Below, piece by piece: positions 27,563-35,704 of a DNA stretch of 64,000 nucleotides; within the stretch, counting starts at the first letter, position 1; the number at the start of each line of letters is the position of its first letter. Origin of the DNA: Thiobacter sp. AK1 (lineage in GTDB: Bacteria > Pseudomonadota > Gammaproteobacteria > Burkholderiales > Thiobacteraceae); assembly GCF_039822265.1 (NCBI RefSeq), contig NZ_JBAJEX010000001.1, positions 1 to 64,000 on the forward strand, in the 5' to 3' direction. The translations under genes were made by a program, and so were the position numbers. Under the pieces are notes generated by a model that ran no database searches, was not told the origin of the DNA, and was given only the letters and a program-made list of their open reading frames with translations.

Positions 27563-28538
27563 ACGTCTGCTGATGCTTCCTCTGGTGGTGGTCTTACTGG
27601 CAGCGGGCTGGCTGGCCTGGTTTGCGCTCGCGCCGCTTGCCCTGCCGCAGGTGCCCTTCGCTTTCGAGGTCCTACCAGGCAGCAGCGTGAAGACCGTAGC
27701 GCGCAACCTCAGTGCCGCTGGCCTGTTACGCGAGCCCTGGAGCCTGGTGATGCTAGTACGTCTCACGGGCAAGGCAGGGGAGGTGAAGGCGGGCAATTAT
27801 TTGCTCGAACAACCCCCTACCGGGCTGGAACTCTACCGCATGCTCACCCGCGGCGAAGTACGGCCCAGCGAGATCCGTTTCATCGAAGGCTGGACTTTTC
27901 GCCAGTTGCGGCAGGCGCTGGATGCCCATCCCGCCCTGCGCCACGAGACCACGGGTTTGAGTGACGCAGAAGTGCTGAGTAGGCTGGCGATTGACGCACC
28001 CCATCCGGAAGGCCTGTTTTTCCCCGATACCTACTATTTCGGCGCGGGCGTGAGCGACCTCTCCATTTTGCGGCGGGCGCACGCAGTGCTGGAAATGCAC
28101 CTTTCCCGGGAGTGGGAGCGGCGCGATCCCGGGCTGCCATATAGAACGCCCTACGAGGCCTTGATCATGGCCTCCATCATCGAGAAAGAAACCGGGGCCG
28201 CTGCCGAGCGTCCACTGGTTGCCGGCGTATTCGTCAACCGGCTGCGGCTAGGCATGCGTCTGCAGACCGATCCAACCGTGATCTACGGGCTTGGCGAACG
28301 TTTCGACGGCAACTTGCGGCGTGGCCATCTGCAAGACGATGGCCCGTACAATACCTACATGCGCGCGGGATTGCCGCCGACCCCCATCTGTTCACCGGGC
28401 CTGGAGGCCATTCGGGCCGCCCTGCATCCCGCCCCTACCCGAGCGCTCTATTTCGTCAGCCGGGGTGATGGTACCCATGCCTTTTCCGCCACCCTGGAAG
28501 ACCACAACCGGGCCGTTGCCCGTTACCAACTGAGGTGA
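27555..28538 (+). CDS. mltG: Endolytic murein transglycosylase MltG
   Basis: A 327-residue YceG-family protein that cuts nascent peptidoglycan glycan strands. An N-terminal membrane anchor lies at about residues 5-28 ([19 protein letters not shown]), then a LysM-like region and the catalytic domain with E210 in [10 protein letters not shown], equivalent to E218 of E. coli MltG. The family segment [12 protein letters not shown] and the C-terminal [17 protein letters not shown] are present. It overlaps pabC by eight bases. Confidence 0.95.
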   Translation: MLRRLLMLPLVVVLLAAGWLAWFALAPLALPQVPFAFEVLPGSSVKTVARNLSAAGLLREPWSLVMLVRLTGKAGEVKAGNYLLEQPPTGLELYRMLTRGEVRPSEIRFIEGWTFRQLRQALDAHPALRHETTGLSDAEVLSRLAIDAPHPEGLFFPDTYYFGAGVSDLSILRRAHAVLEMHLSREWERRDPGLPYRTPYEALIMASIIEKETGAAAERPLVAGVFVNRLRLGMRLQTDPTVIYGLGERFDGNLRRGHLQDDGPYNTYMRAGLPPTPICSPGLEAIRAALHPAPTRALYFVSRGDGTHAFSATLEDHNRAVARYQLR

Positions 28539-28540
28539 GG

Positions 28541-29149
28541 ATGCCGGGAAAATTCATCACGCTGGAAGGACTAGACGGCGCGGGCAAGAGCACCCACCTG
28601 GCCTGGATTGCCGACTGGCTGCGGGTGCGCGGCCACCAGGTGGTGGTCACCCGCGAGCCGGGTGGCACACCCCTAGGGGAAATGCTGCGCGACTTGCTCC
28701 TCTCCCAACCCATGCACCGGGAAACCGAGACGCTGCTCATGTTCGCAGCACGCCGGGAACACATCGACAAGGTGATCCTGCCCGCCATGGAAAAAGGACA
28801 CTGGGTGGTCTGCGACCGCTTCACCGATGCCACCTTCGCCTACCAAGGTGGCGGCCGCGGCATTCCCTTGGCCAAACTCGAGGTCCTGGAGCAATGGGTG
28901 CAGGACGGACTGGAGCCCGATCTCACCTTGTTGTTCGACGTCTCGCCGGAAGTCAGCGAGGCGAGGCTGGCGCTCAACCCCACCCGTGACCGCTTCGAAC
29001 AGGAGAAGCGCGATTTTTTTGCCCGGGTGCGCGAGGCCTACCTGGTGCGCGCACAGGCCCATCCGCAGCGCATCCGGGTCGTGGACAGCAGCCGCGCCAT
29101 CGCCGCTATTCGGGCCGAGCTGGAGACGATTCTTAAGGAACTGGCCTGA
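28541..29149 (+). CDS. tmk: Thymidylate kinase
   Basis: A 202-residue P-loop kinase that phosphorylates dTMP. It has Walker [13 protein letters not shown], the DR(F/Y) motif in [17 protein letters not shown], and the [11 protein letters not shown] substrate motif. The ATG at 28541 is preferred over a GTG six bases upstream because a GAGGTGAGG ribosome-binding sequence fits it. It overlaps holB at the TGATG junction. Confidence 0.95.
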   Translation: MPGKFITLEGLDGAGKSTHLAWIADWLRVRGHQVVVTREPGGTPLGEMLRDLLLSQPMHRETETLLMFAARREHIDKVILPAMEKGHWVVCDRFTDATFAYQGGGRGIPLAKLEVLEQWVQDGLEPDLTLLFDVSPEVSEARLALNPTRDRFEQEKRDFFARVREAYLVRAQAHPQRIRVVDSSRAIAAIRAELETILKELA

Positions 29150-30129
29150 TGCCCGTGTATCCCTGGCAGACCGAGGTATGGCAGCGCCTCACTGGGGCAA
29201 GGCAGCGGCTTCCCCATGCGCTGTTACTCCAGGGCCGGCGCGGCATCGGCAAGCGCGACTTTGCCTTGGCCCTGGCCAATTGGCTCCTGTGCCAGGCGCC
29301 GACTCCCCATGGCCCCTGCAGGCACTGCCGCGCCTGTCATCTCCTCGCGGTGGGCAATCATGCGGACTTGCGTCTCATCGAACCCCTGGAGGGGGAGGAG
29401 GAGGGCAGAGCGGTGCGCCAGATCGCTATTGCGCAGGTGCGCGAGCTGGAGGATTTCGTAGGGCTTTCCACCCACCAAGAGGGCGCGCGGGTAATCGTGA
29501 TTCATCCCGCGGAAGCCATGAACCCCGCGGCGGCCAACGCGCTCCTCAAGACTTTGGAGGAACCGGCCGAAAATACGGTATTCCTGCTGGTAAGCCATAA
29601 GCCTCGGCAGCTCCTTCCCACCGTGGTGAGCCGCTGCCGCACGGTGGCCATGCCGCTACCAGATGAGGAGATGGCGCGCGCGTGGTTGGAAAGCCAGGGC
29701 GTGATCGATGCCCGACTGTGTCTGGCCCTTGCCGGCGGGGCACCGCTGGAGGCGCTGCGCTACGCCGATGGCGAGTATCTGGCGGCACGTGGGGTGTTCC
29801 TGGCCGCGCTAGGCGAGCCGGCGAAGCTCGATTGGCTGAAACTCGCGGAGCAGGGCGCGCGCCAGGACCTCGCCAGCCAAATCGACTGGCTGCAAAAATG
29901 GCTGTACGATCTGGTCGCGGTGCGCTTGGCTCGGCGCGTGCGCTACAACCCCGATTTCGCGCCGCGCTTGCGGGAACTGGGAGCAGGCGTTAAGGTTGAG
30001 GCCCTGCTGCGTTTCGTGCGTGAGCTGGAGGGGGTGCGCCGGCATCTTGACCATCCCCTCAACCCGCAGCTTTTGTTGGAAACGGTCTTCTTGGCGTACC
30101 AACGGGCGGTGATGACACAAAATGGCTGA
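29149..30129 (+). CDS. holB: DNA polymerase III delta-prime subunit
   Basis: A 326-residue AAA+ clamp-loader subunit. It has the degenerate P-loop LLQGRRGIGKRDFA, a zinc module (CQAPTPHGPCRHCRACHLL, four Cys), NPAAANALLKTLEEP, and PTVVSRCR with the arginine-finger SRC motif. The C-terminal collar region follows. It is coupled to tmk upstream and overlaps pilZ by eight bases. Confidence 0.93.
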   Translation: MPVYPWQTEVWQRLTGARQRLPHALLLQGRRGIGKRDFALALANWLLCQAPTPHGPCRHCRACHLLAVGNHADLRLIEPLEGEEEGRAVRQIAIAQVRELEDFVGLSTHQEGARVIVIHPAEAMNPAAANALLKTLEEPAENTVFLLVSHKPRQLLPTVVSRCRTVAMPLPDEEMARAWLESQGVIDARLCLALAGGAPLEALRYADGEYLAARGVFLAALGEPAKLDWLKLAEQGARQDLASQIDWLQKWLYDLVAVRLARRVRYNPDFAPRLRELGAGVKVEALLRFVRELEGVRRHLDHPLNPQLLLETVFLAYQRAVMTQNG

Positions 30130-30493
30130 TGTCCCGAACAAACCCGCTGGCGGGGCGCGTCCTGGCGTGCTCTCCTTGAGCATCAAGGAAAAATCCGCGC
30201 TCTACGCGGCCTACATGCCTTTTCTTAAGCACGGTGGCATTTTCATCCCCACCACCAAGCCCTACCGGCTCGGCGATGAAGTGTTCATGCTGCTCGCCCT
30301 GATGAACGATCCCAGCAAGATTCCCGTGGCCGGTCGCGTGGTGTGGATCACTCCCGCCGGCGCCCAGGGAGGCAAGGCCCAAGGCATCGGCGTGGAATTC
30401 GCCGCCAACGAAAGCGGTACCGCCGCCCGTAACAAGATCGAGGGGCTCCTGGGCGGCTCCCTCAAGTCGAGCCGCCCGACCCATACCATGTGA
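30122..30493 (+). CDS. pilZ: Type IV pilus assembly protein PilZ
   Basis: A 123-residue single PilZ domain protein: LSIKEKSALYAAYMPFLKHGGIFIPT, then GDEVFMLLAL and AGRVVWITPAG with GIGVEF. It lacks the RxxxR and D/NxSxxG motifs needed to bind cyclic di-GMP, as expected for the true PilZ of the type IV pilus system, which acts through PilB and FimX-type partners. The holB-pilZ-tatD order is common in beta- and gammaproteobacteria. No other pilus gene is in the window. Confidence 0.9.
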   Translation: MADVPNKPAGGARPGVLSLSIKEKSALYAAYMPFLKHGGIFIPTTKPYRLGDEVFMLLALMNDPSKIPVAGRVVWITPAGAQGGKAQGIGVEFAANESGTAARNKIEGLLGGSLKSSRPTHTM

Positions 30494-30543
30494 CTGTGCC
30501 AGCCGCGCCCCCGCCCTGGGGACGTTGCCGGTTTTTTTACCCT

Positions 30544-31320
30544 ATGTTCGTCGATTCCCATTGCCATCTGGATTTTCCCGAGCTCGCAGCGCAAACCGAG
30601 CAGGTGCTAGCCCGCATGGCGGCCAATGACGTCACCCATGCTCTGTGCGTCGGCGTGGACCTACCCAACTTTCCCAGGGTGCGTGCGCTGGCCGAAGCCC
30701 ACCCCAATCTCTTCGCGTCCGTAGGCGTGCACCCGGACTATACGGACACCCCTGAACCCAGTGTGGCCGAGCTGGTGGCTTTGGCGGATCACCCGCGGGT
30801 GGTGGCGATCGGCGAGACGGGGCTCGATTATTTCCGGCTTGAAGGCAATTTGGAATGGCAACGGGCGCGGTTCCGCACCCACATCCGCGCCGCGCGCGAG
30901 GCCAGCAAGCCGCTCATCATCCATAGCCGCGAAGCTTCGGCGGACACCCTGCGCGTGCTGCGCGAGGAGAGGGCGGACGAGGTGGGCGGCGTGATGCACT
31001 GCTTCACCGAAACCTGGGAGGTGGCCGAGGCAGCGATGGAGCTGGGTTTTTACATTTCCTTCTCCGGCATCGTCACCTTCAAAAACGCCAGCGCCCTCAA
31101 GGAAGTGGCCCGGCGGGTGCCTCTGGATCGCATGCTGATCGAGACGGATTCTCCCTACCTCGCGCCCGTACCCCTTCGGGGCAAGACCAACGAACCGGCC
31201 TATGTGCGCCACGTAGCCGAGGAAATCGCCCGCCTGAAGGCCATCGACGTGGCCGAGGTGGGGCGCGCCACTTCTCAAAACTTTTTTAAGTTATTTCTCC
31301 AATCACTTGTCACTCAATAG
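30544..31320 (+). CDS. tatD: TatD-family metal-dependent deoxyribonuclease
   Basis: A 258-residue TIM-barrel hydrolase of the YcfH/TatD family. Metal ligands are in VDSHCHLDF, GETGLDYF, IIHSREA, MHCFTE and IETDSPYL. The ATG at 30544 gives the conserved start; there is no Shine-Dalgarno sequence, and a run of seven T lies at 30532-30538. Its 3' end (AT-rich, with a T6 run) overlaps the next gene by 14 bases. YcfH-type rather than TatD itself is suggested by the holB neighbourhood. Confidence 0.92.
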   Translation: MFVDSHCHLDFPELAAQTEQVLARMAANDVTHALCVGVDLPNFPRVRALAEAHPNLFASVGVHPDYTDTPEPSVAELVALADHPRVVAIGETGLDYFRLEGNLEWQRARFRTHIRAAREASKPLIIHSREASADTLRVLREERADEVGGVMHCFTETWEVAEAAMELGFYISFSGIVTFKNASALKEVARRVPLDRMLIETDSPYLAPVPLRGKTNEPAYVRHVAEEIARLKAIDVAEVGRATSQNFFKLFLQSLVTQ

Positions 31321-32008
31321 AAATCTAGTCCTGTTCCTAAGCCTAGTGAGCTTCCTTCCGCCGGCCTGGGGAGGCGACATCGTTGATGACATCCGTCAGG
31401 CCATCCAGATCGACGATGCTGCCGAGGTGGAAACGCAGCTTGGCCGCGGTGCCGACGTGAACCTTGCCGACGAACAAGGCAACACCCTGCTTCTGCTGGC
31501 CGTGCGGGAGGAGAGCCCAGCGTCCGTCTCGCTGCTGCTTGCCGCTGGGGCGCGCGTCAACCAGGCCAATGCGGTGGGCGATACGCCTTTGCACCTGGCC
31601 GCCTGGAATGGGAACGTGCCCATTCTGCGCATGCTGCTGGACCGGGGTGCCTCGGTGGCGGCCAATGCTCGCGGCTGGACGCCGCTCATGTATGCAGCCT
31701 ACGCCGGTCACGAGGCCGCGGTGGACTTGCTTCTGGAGGCGGCATCACCTGTGGATGCTGCTACGCGCGCCGGTCTCACCGCGCTCATGTTGGCCGCCAT
31801 GAAGGGCCACGAGGGTATCGTGCGGCGGCTGCTCGCCGCTGGCGCCGATCCGGCCCAGCGATCGCGCGACGGCAAGACCGCGCGCGACTTGGCGCGGGAA
31901 AATGGCAACACGGACGTGGCAGAGATCCTCGCGGCCGCGGCAGCTCGGGGCGCTAACGATCGTGCCGATGGCTCGCATGAGCCGCCAGCCCCCAACATCG
32001 TTCCGTGA
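31307..32008 (+). CDS. Secreted or periplasmic ankyrin-repeat protein
   Basis: A 233-residue protein with a likely signal peptide (residues 1-22, hydrophobic LVLFLSLVSFLPPAW) and about five ankyrin repeats. Repeat signatures are GNTLLLLAVREESPASVSLLLAAGA, GDTPLHLAAWNGN, GWTPLMYAAYAGH, GLTALMLAAMKGH and DGKTARDLARENGN. Such proteins bind other proteins; the partner is unknown. The TTG at 31307 is chosen because it allows a complete signal peptide; it starts inside the end of tatD. Linkage of an ankyrin gene to tatD is something I recall in other betaproteobacteria. Confidence 0.85.
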   Translation: MSLNRNLVLFLSLVSFLPPAWGGDIVDDIRQAIQIDDAAEVETQLGRGADVNLADEQGNTLLLLAVREESPASVSLLLAAGARVNQANAVGDTPLHLAAWNGNVPILRMLLDRGASVAANARGWTPLMYAAYAGHEAAVDLLLEAASPVDAATRAGLTALMLAAMKGHEGIVRRLLAAGADPAQRSRDGKTARDLARENGNTDVAEILAAAAARGANDRADGSHEPPAPNIVP

Positions 32009-32301
32009 GCCGCGCCGTCTCCAGGAGAGAGCAAGTCGCGGTCCCGTTTCTGGCGCGATAACAGAACCTCGGCCGTGAGGTTTCACTGTGGCGAAGCGCC
32101 ATGCCGCCCATTGCCTAGCCGCTAAAGGCGTCATACACTGCGACTGCGCATAATGTATATTATGTCAAGTCAGCGACACCCGCCCAGCCGCGCACTACGC
32201 TTCCCTGTGGTAACGGTCAGCCTGTTTCCTTGTCAGGTGGAGATTACGGCTGTGCACCCGTCGTTTGCCCGGGGCGCGCAACTTGAATCGCGACCGTCGC
32301 C
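32009..32301. other. Intergenic region with an AT-rich inverted repeat
   Basis: Nearly 300 bases without a convincing gene, between the ankyrin gene and a small minus-strand ORF. The most visible structure is CATAAT-GTAT-ATTATG at 32149-32164, an inverted repeat in an AT-rich patch that could be an operator or part of a promoter. A plus-strand frame (32153-32350) overlapping the opposite small ORF has no protein-like features. Confidence 0.35.
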
Positions 32302-32526
32302 TCAGGCGAGAGGCGTGTGCGACGCCGGGGCGAGCAGCGCGATGAAATAGCGTTCCAGTAAGGCATCCACGTTCTGCGCCTCCCGGGCAAGACTATGGGC
32401 TGAAACGCCCGCTCGAGCGCCCTCCAGCACTGCATTCAGAGCCAGCAGCCGTGCCATGAAGAGACGCTCTTCGGCGCTCGGCCCCCCTAGATTGGGGGCA
32501 TACGCGGGAAAAAAGGGAAAACTCAT
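32302..32526 (-). CDS. Small hypothetical protein with a chemoreceptor-tip-like helix
   Basis: A possible 74-residue protein from ATG at 32526. After a Pro/Phe-rich start (MSFPFFPAYAPNLGG), residues about 19-65 are predicted helical and contain LALNAVLEGARAG (28-40) followed by AREAQNVDALLERY. This resembles the ALNAAIEAARAGE hairpin tip and following helix of methyl-accepting chemotaxis proteins, but there is no partner helix, membrane segment or HAMP domain. No good Shine-Dalgarno sequence is seen. It may be a real conserved small protein or chance; I do not recognise it. Confidence 0.4.
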   Translation of the reverse strand: MSFPFFPAYAPNLGGPSAEERLFMARLLALNAVLEGARAGVSAHSLAREAQNVDALLERYFIALLAPASHTPLA

Positions 32527-32701
32527 GGTTCTGGCCAATGGACCGTGACGCAACCTATATCGGCACGTCATGCCAGAACTTGAGCCACATCAGCCCCGGT
32601 AGGGGCAAGTGGCCTTTCGTGCGGTCCTGCTGGGCCCGGAATTGCCATGGCACCCGGGGAGAACATTAGTCGAGAAGGATGAGGCGCACAGGCCAACCGG
32701 A

Positions 32702-32786
32702 TGGTGCCCGGAACCGGACTCGAACCGGTACGCCTTGCGGCGAGGGATTTTAAGTCCCTTGTGTCTACCTGTTCCACCATCCGGGC
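32702..32786 (-). tRNA. tRNA-Leu (anticodon TAA)
   Basis: On the minus strand the acceptor stem GCCCGGA pairs with TCCGGGC, the 3' CCA is encoded, the T-arm has GGTTCGAGTCC, and the long variable arm (CGCCGCAAGGCG) is typical of leucine tRNA. The anticodon loop CTTAAAA gives anticodon TAA. It corresponds to leuZ of the E. coli pgsA-glyW-cysT-leuZ group. Confidence 0.96.
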
Positions 32787-32791
32787 GGATG

Positions 32792-32865
32792 TGGAGGCGG
32801 GGGTCGGAATCGAACCGGCGTCCACGGCTTTGCAGGCCGCTGCATAACCACTCTGCCACCCCGCC
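32792..32865 (-). tRNA. tRNA-Cys (anticodon GCA)
   Basis: Minus-strand cloverleaf: acceptor GGCGGGG pairs with CCCCGCC, U73 discriminator followed by encoded CCA, anticodon loop CTGCAAA, T-arm GGTTCGATTCC. It is five bases upstream of tRNA-Leu and corresponds to cysT in E. coli. Confidence 0.96.
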
Positions 32866-32928
32866 CTGCCGAACCCAGGGATCACGCAAACTGCGAGACA
32901 GGCGCGCAGTGCGCGCCCGATTGAAACT

Positions 32929-32965
32929 AAAAAGGGAAAACGAAGGGAGTGCCTTCGCTTTCCCT
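32929..32965 (-). terminator. Intrinsic-terminator-like hairpin between tRNA-Gly and tRNA-Cys
   Basis: On the minus strand AGGGAAAGCGAAGG pairs with CCTTCGTTTTCCCT (14 pairs, one G-U) around a five-base loop, directly followed by TTTTTAG. It starts six bases after the end of tRNA-Gly. A second GC hairpin (GGCGCGC / GCGCGCC, 32901-32917) lies between it and tRNA-Cys. It would terminate most tRNA-Gly transcripts, so tRNA-Cys and tRNA-Leu would depend on read-through or their own promoter, which I could not find. Confidence 0.75.
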
Positions 32966-32970
32966 GAATC

Positions 32971-33046
32971 TGGAGCGGGAAACGAGTCTCGAACTCGCGA
33001 CCTCAACCTTGGCAAGGTTGCGCTCTACCAACTGAGCTATTCCCGC
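32971..33046 (-). tRNA. tRNA-Gly (anticodon GCC)
   Basis: Minus-strand cloverleaf: acceptor GCGGGAA pairs with TTCCCGC, encoded CCA, anticodon loop TTGCCAA, T-arm GAGTTCGAGACTC. It corresponds to glyW in the E. coli pgsA-glyW-cysT-leuZ order. Confidence 0.96.
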
Positions 33047-33062
33047 GTAACAGAGAGGCGCC

Positions 33063-33090
33063 ATTTTACTGAACTTCGTCCCCGTGTCAA
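33063..33090 (-). promoter_or_regulatory. Promoter of the tRNA operon
   Basis: On the minus strand a perfect -35 TTGACA (33090-33085), a 16-base spacer and a -10 TAAAAT (33068-33063), followed by a GC-rich discriminator GGCGCC as in stringently controlled stable-RNA promoters. Transcription would start near 33056, about ten bases before tRNA-Gly. It lies between pgsA and the tRNA genes. Confidence 0.8.
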
Positions 33091-33101
33091 CACAACGTGC
33101 C

Positions 33102-33671
33102 CTAACGCCCGACGTTTGCCGGGCGCAGTGCCTGCACGAGGTAGTACACCATGGAGGCGATGGTGAGTACTGCCGCCAGGTAGATGAGCCAGGTACCGAT
33201 TTCTCGCACCGGCAGGCCCATTACGGGCTCGTGATAAAGCAGTAGCAGGATGGCCACCATTTGCGATGCGGTTTTGATTTTGCCAATCAGGGCCACTGCC
33301 ACGTTCTTGCCCTGCCCTGCTCCGGCCATCCATTCGCGCAGGGCGGAAATGGCGATTTCCCTTCCGATGATGATGAGGGCGATGAAGCCCTGCACTCGTC
33401 CCAGCTCCAGCAGCACGATGAGGGCGGCAGCGACCATCAGCTTGTCCGCTACCGGATCCAGGAAGGCACCGAAGGGCGAGGTCTGGTTGAGGGCGCGCGC
33501 CAAATAGCCGTCCAGCCAGTCGGTAACCGCGGCGGCCGCGAAAAAGGCCGCCGCGCCAAGGTTGAGTAGATGGCTGTCAAGCCACCCCGCCGGTAGATAA
33601 AACAACAGAACAAATACGGGGATGAGTACGATGCGCAGCCAGGTGAGGAAATTGGGCAGGGTAAGTGGCAT
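33102..33671 (-). CDS. pgsA: Phosphatidylglycerophosphate synthase
   Basis: A 189-residue membrane enzyme that joins CDP-diacylglycerol and glycerol-3-phosphate, the committed step to phosphatidylglycerol and cardiolipin. The CDP-alcohol phosphotransferase motif is complete in DWLDGYLARALNQTSPFGAF and the following LDPVADK (aspartates D51, D54, D72, D76). Several transmembrane helices are evident. It begins four bases after uvrC ends, the conserved uvrC-pgsA-tRNA arrangement. Confidence 0.95.
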   Translation of the reverse strand: MPLTLPNFLTWLRIVLIPVFVLLFYLPAGWLDSHLLNLGAAAFFAAAAVTDWLDGYLARALNQTSPFGAFLDPVADKLMVAAALIVLLELGRVQGFIALIIIGREIAISALREWMAGAGQGKNVAVALIGKIKTASQMVAILLLLYHEPVMGLPVREIGTWLIYLAAVLTIASMVYYLVQALRPANVGR

Positions 33672-33674
33672 GAG

Positions 33675-35474
33675 TCAGTGGAGTTCGGCGTAGATTTTTT
33701 CCGCCAGGGCGCGGCTGATGCCTTCCACCTTGGCCAGTTCATCGATGCTGGCGTTACGCACCCCCTTCACGCCGCCGAAGCGGGTGAGCAGCATCTGCCT
33801 GCGTTTCGGTCCCACGCCCGGAATCCCGTCGAGCAGCGACTGGATGCGTGCCTTGCCACGCCGCGCCCGGTGTCCGGTGATGGCGAAACGGTGGGCTTCG
33901 TCTCGGATTTGCTGTATCAGATGGAGGCCGGGATGATCCGCACGCAATTGTAGCGGCTTTCGCTGGTCGGCAAAAACCAGTATTTCCAGGCCCGGCTTGC
34001 GTTGCGGGCCCTTGGCCACGCCGACGACTTCCACGTCGTTCACGCCAAGATCTGCCAGCACCTCGCGCGCCACACCGACCTGCCCCTTGCCGCCGTCGAT
34101 GAGCAGGAGGTCCGGTAGCTTGCCCTCCCCTGCCGTAAGCCGGCGGTAGCGCCGGGTGAGTGCCTCACGCATAGCAGCGTAGTCGTCGCCGGCCGCCGCT
34201 TGCCCGATGTTGAAACGACGGTATTCCGAGGGCTTAAGGGCAAGCGCGTCATAGACGACACAGGCGGCGACGGTGGCTTCCCCCAGGGTATGGGAAATGT
34301 CGAAACATTCAATGCGATGGACGCTGTCGGGCAACTCCAGCACTTCCCGTAGGGCGGCTAGCCGTTCCTGCTGGGCAGTCTGCTGCGACAGGCGCTGATG
34401 GATCGCCAACTGGGCATTCTTAGCCGCCATCTCCAGCCACACCCGCCGCTCGCCGGCGGGCCGGGATACGATCTGCACCCGTCGGCCCGCTTGGCTGGTA
34501 AGAAGCTCCGCGAGGACGTCGCTCTCGAAGGCCTCGTTTACCAGGATCAGGGGCGGTGCGGCCTGCTCCGCATAATGCTGGGCGAGGAAAGCCTCGATTA
34601 TCTGGCTCGGCGCGTGGCCCGCCGCGTTCTGGGGGAAGAAGCTCTTGTCGCCCAGATGACGCCCTGCGCGGATCATGGTCAGATTCACGCACACCACACC
34701 GCCCTCGGCGGCCACGGCCACCACGTCCGCGTCCAGCCGGCGACCGCTCTCCACGAACTGGCGTTCCTGGACGGTTCTGAGTTTCTGAATCAGATCGCGG
34801 TAGAACGCGGCCTCCTCGTAGGCCTGGGTCTCGGAGGCGGCGAGCATCAACCGTTCCAGCTCGCTCAACAGCTGCTGCTCGCGCCCCAGGAGGAACTCGC
34901 TGGCACGTTCCACGTCGCGGGCATAATCGGCCTTTGATATCGCGCCGACGCACGGTCCACTGCAACGTTTGATCTGGTAGAGCAGACAGGGCCGGGAACG
35001 ATGGCTAAAGACCCCGTCCTCGCAGGTGCGCAGGCGGAACACTTTCTGCAAAAGCTGCAAGCTCTCGCGTACCGCGTGCGCGCTGGGATAGGGACCAAAG
35101 TAGCGATCGCCTTTTCTCTGCGGACCGCGATGCAAGGCGAGGCGGGGAAAAGCATGACCGGTTAGGACGACGCTAGGATAAGATTTGTCGTCCCGGAACA
35201 GGATGTTGTACTTGGGCGCAAGACCCTTGATCAGGTTGTTTTCCAGTAGCAGCGCCTCGGCCTCGGATCGGGTGACCGTGACCTCGATGCTGGCCACCTG
35301 AGTCAGCATGAGCTGGATGCGGGGCGAGAGCTGGGTTTTCTGGAAATAAGACGAGACGCGTTTCTTGAGGTCGCGCGCCTTGCCCACGTAGAGCACTTCC
35401 CCACCGACGCCCAGCATGCGGTAAACGCCAGGCAGATGGGGTAGTCCAGCCAAGCATTCCGTGGGATCGAACAT
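33675..35474 (-). CDS. uvrC: Excinuclease ABC subunit C
   Basis: A 599-residue nuclease that makes both incisions in nucleotide excision repair. The N-terminal GIY-YIG-type domain has LPHLPGVYRML and VLYVGKARDLKKRVSSYF. A central Cys cluster follows (LRTCEDGVF, RPCLLYQIKRCSGPCVG), then a UVR domain (QQLLSELERLMLAASE), the RNase H-like endonuclease domain (ECFDISHTLGEATVAACVV, DLLLIDGGKGQV) and C-terminal helix-hairpin-helix repeats (IPGVGPKRRQMLL). The partner uvrB is at 3157-5190. Confidence 0.97.
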   Translation of the reverse strand: MFDPTECLAGLPHLPGVYRMLGVGGEVLYVGKARDLKKRVSSYFQKTQLSPRIQLMLTQVASIEVTVTRSEAEALLLENNLIKGLAPKYNILFRDDKSYPSVVLTGHAFPRLALHRGPQRKGDRYFGPYPSAHAVRESLQLLQKVFRLRTCEDGVFSHRSRPCLLYQIKRCSGPCVGAISKADYARDVERASEFLLGREQQLLSELERLMLAASETQAYEEAAFYRDLIQKLRTVQERQFVESGRRLDADVVAVAAEGGVVCVNLTMIRAGRHLGDKSFFPQNAAGHAPSQIIEAFLAQHYAEQAAPPLILVNEAFESDVLAELLTSQAGRRVQIVSRPAGERRVWLEMAAKNAQLAIHQRLSQQTAQQERLAALREVLELPDSVHRIECFDISHTLGEATVAACVVYDALALKPSEYRRFNIGQAAAGDDYAAMREALTRRYRRLTAGEGKLPDLLLIDGGKGQVGVAREVLADLGVNDVEVVGVAKGPQRKPGLEILVFADQRKPLQLRADHPGLHLIQQIRDEAHRFAITGHRARRGKARIQSLLDGIPGVGPKRRQMLLTRFGGVKGVRNASIDELAKVEGISRALAEKIYAELH

Positions 35475-35514
35475 TTAACGTGAAACGCGAACTACAGTTC
35501 GTAACTTACTGAAA

Positions 35515-35703
35515 TTACTCATCGTCGTCGAGGAGCTTGCCACCGATGGCCCATTGTTCGTGCGGCAGCTCGTCAAAGGCGATGTAGGTATAAGACTTGG
35601 GTTTGTGGGCAATGCGTTCAAGGGTGTCCGTGATTTCCTCGGCGATTTTGCGCTTTTGCTCCCGCGTCAGGGTGCCGCCGAGGCGGATGTTTACGTAGGG
35701 CAT
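35515..35703 (-). CDS. 4-oxalocrotonate tautomerase family protein
   Basis: A 62-residue protein, MPYVNIRLGGTLTREQKRKI, with the catalytic N-terminal proline exposed after Met removal. The length and beta-alpha-beta pattern fit the 4-oxalocrotonate tautomerase family, which forms hexamers or dimers. The acidic tail KLLDDDE is unusual. No aromatic meta-cleavage pathway is near it, so its substrate is unknown. The gene is one base from the uracil-DNA glycosylase gene upstream. Confidence 0.88.
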   Translation of the reverse strand: MPYVNIRLGGTLTREQKRKIAEEITDTLERIAHKPKSYTYIAFDELPHEQWAIGGKLLDDDE

Positions 35704-35704
35704 G

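Noticed and set aside
32153-32350. Plus-strand small ORF of 65 residues
   Set aside because: No family resemblance, no ribosome-binding sequence, and it overlaps the more plausible minus-strand small ORF.
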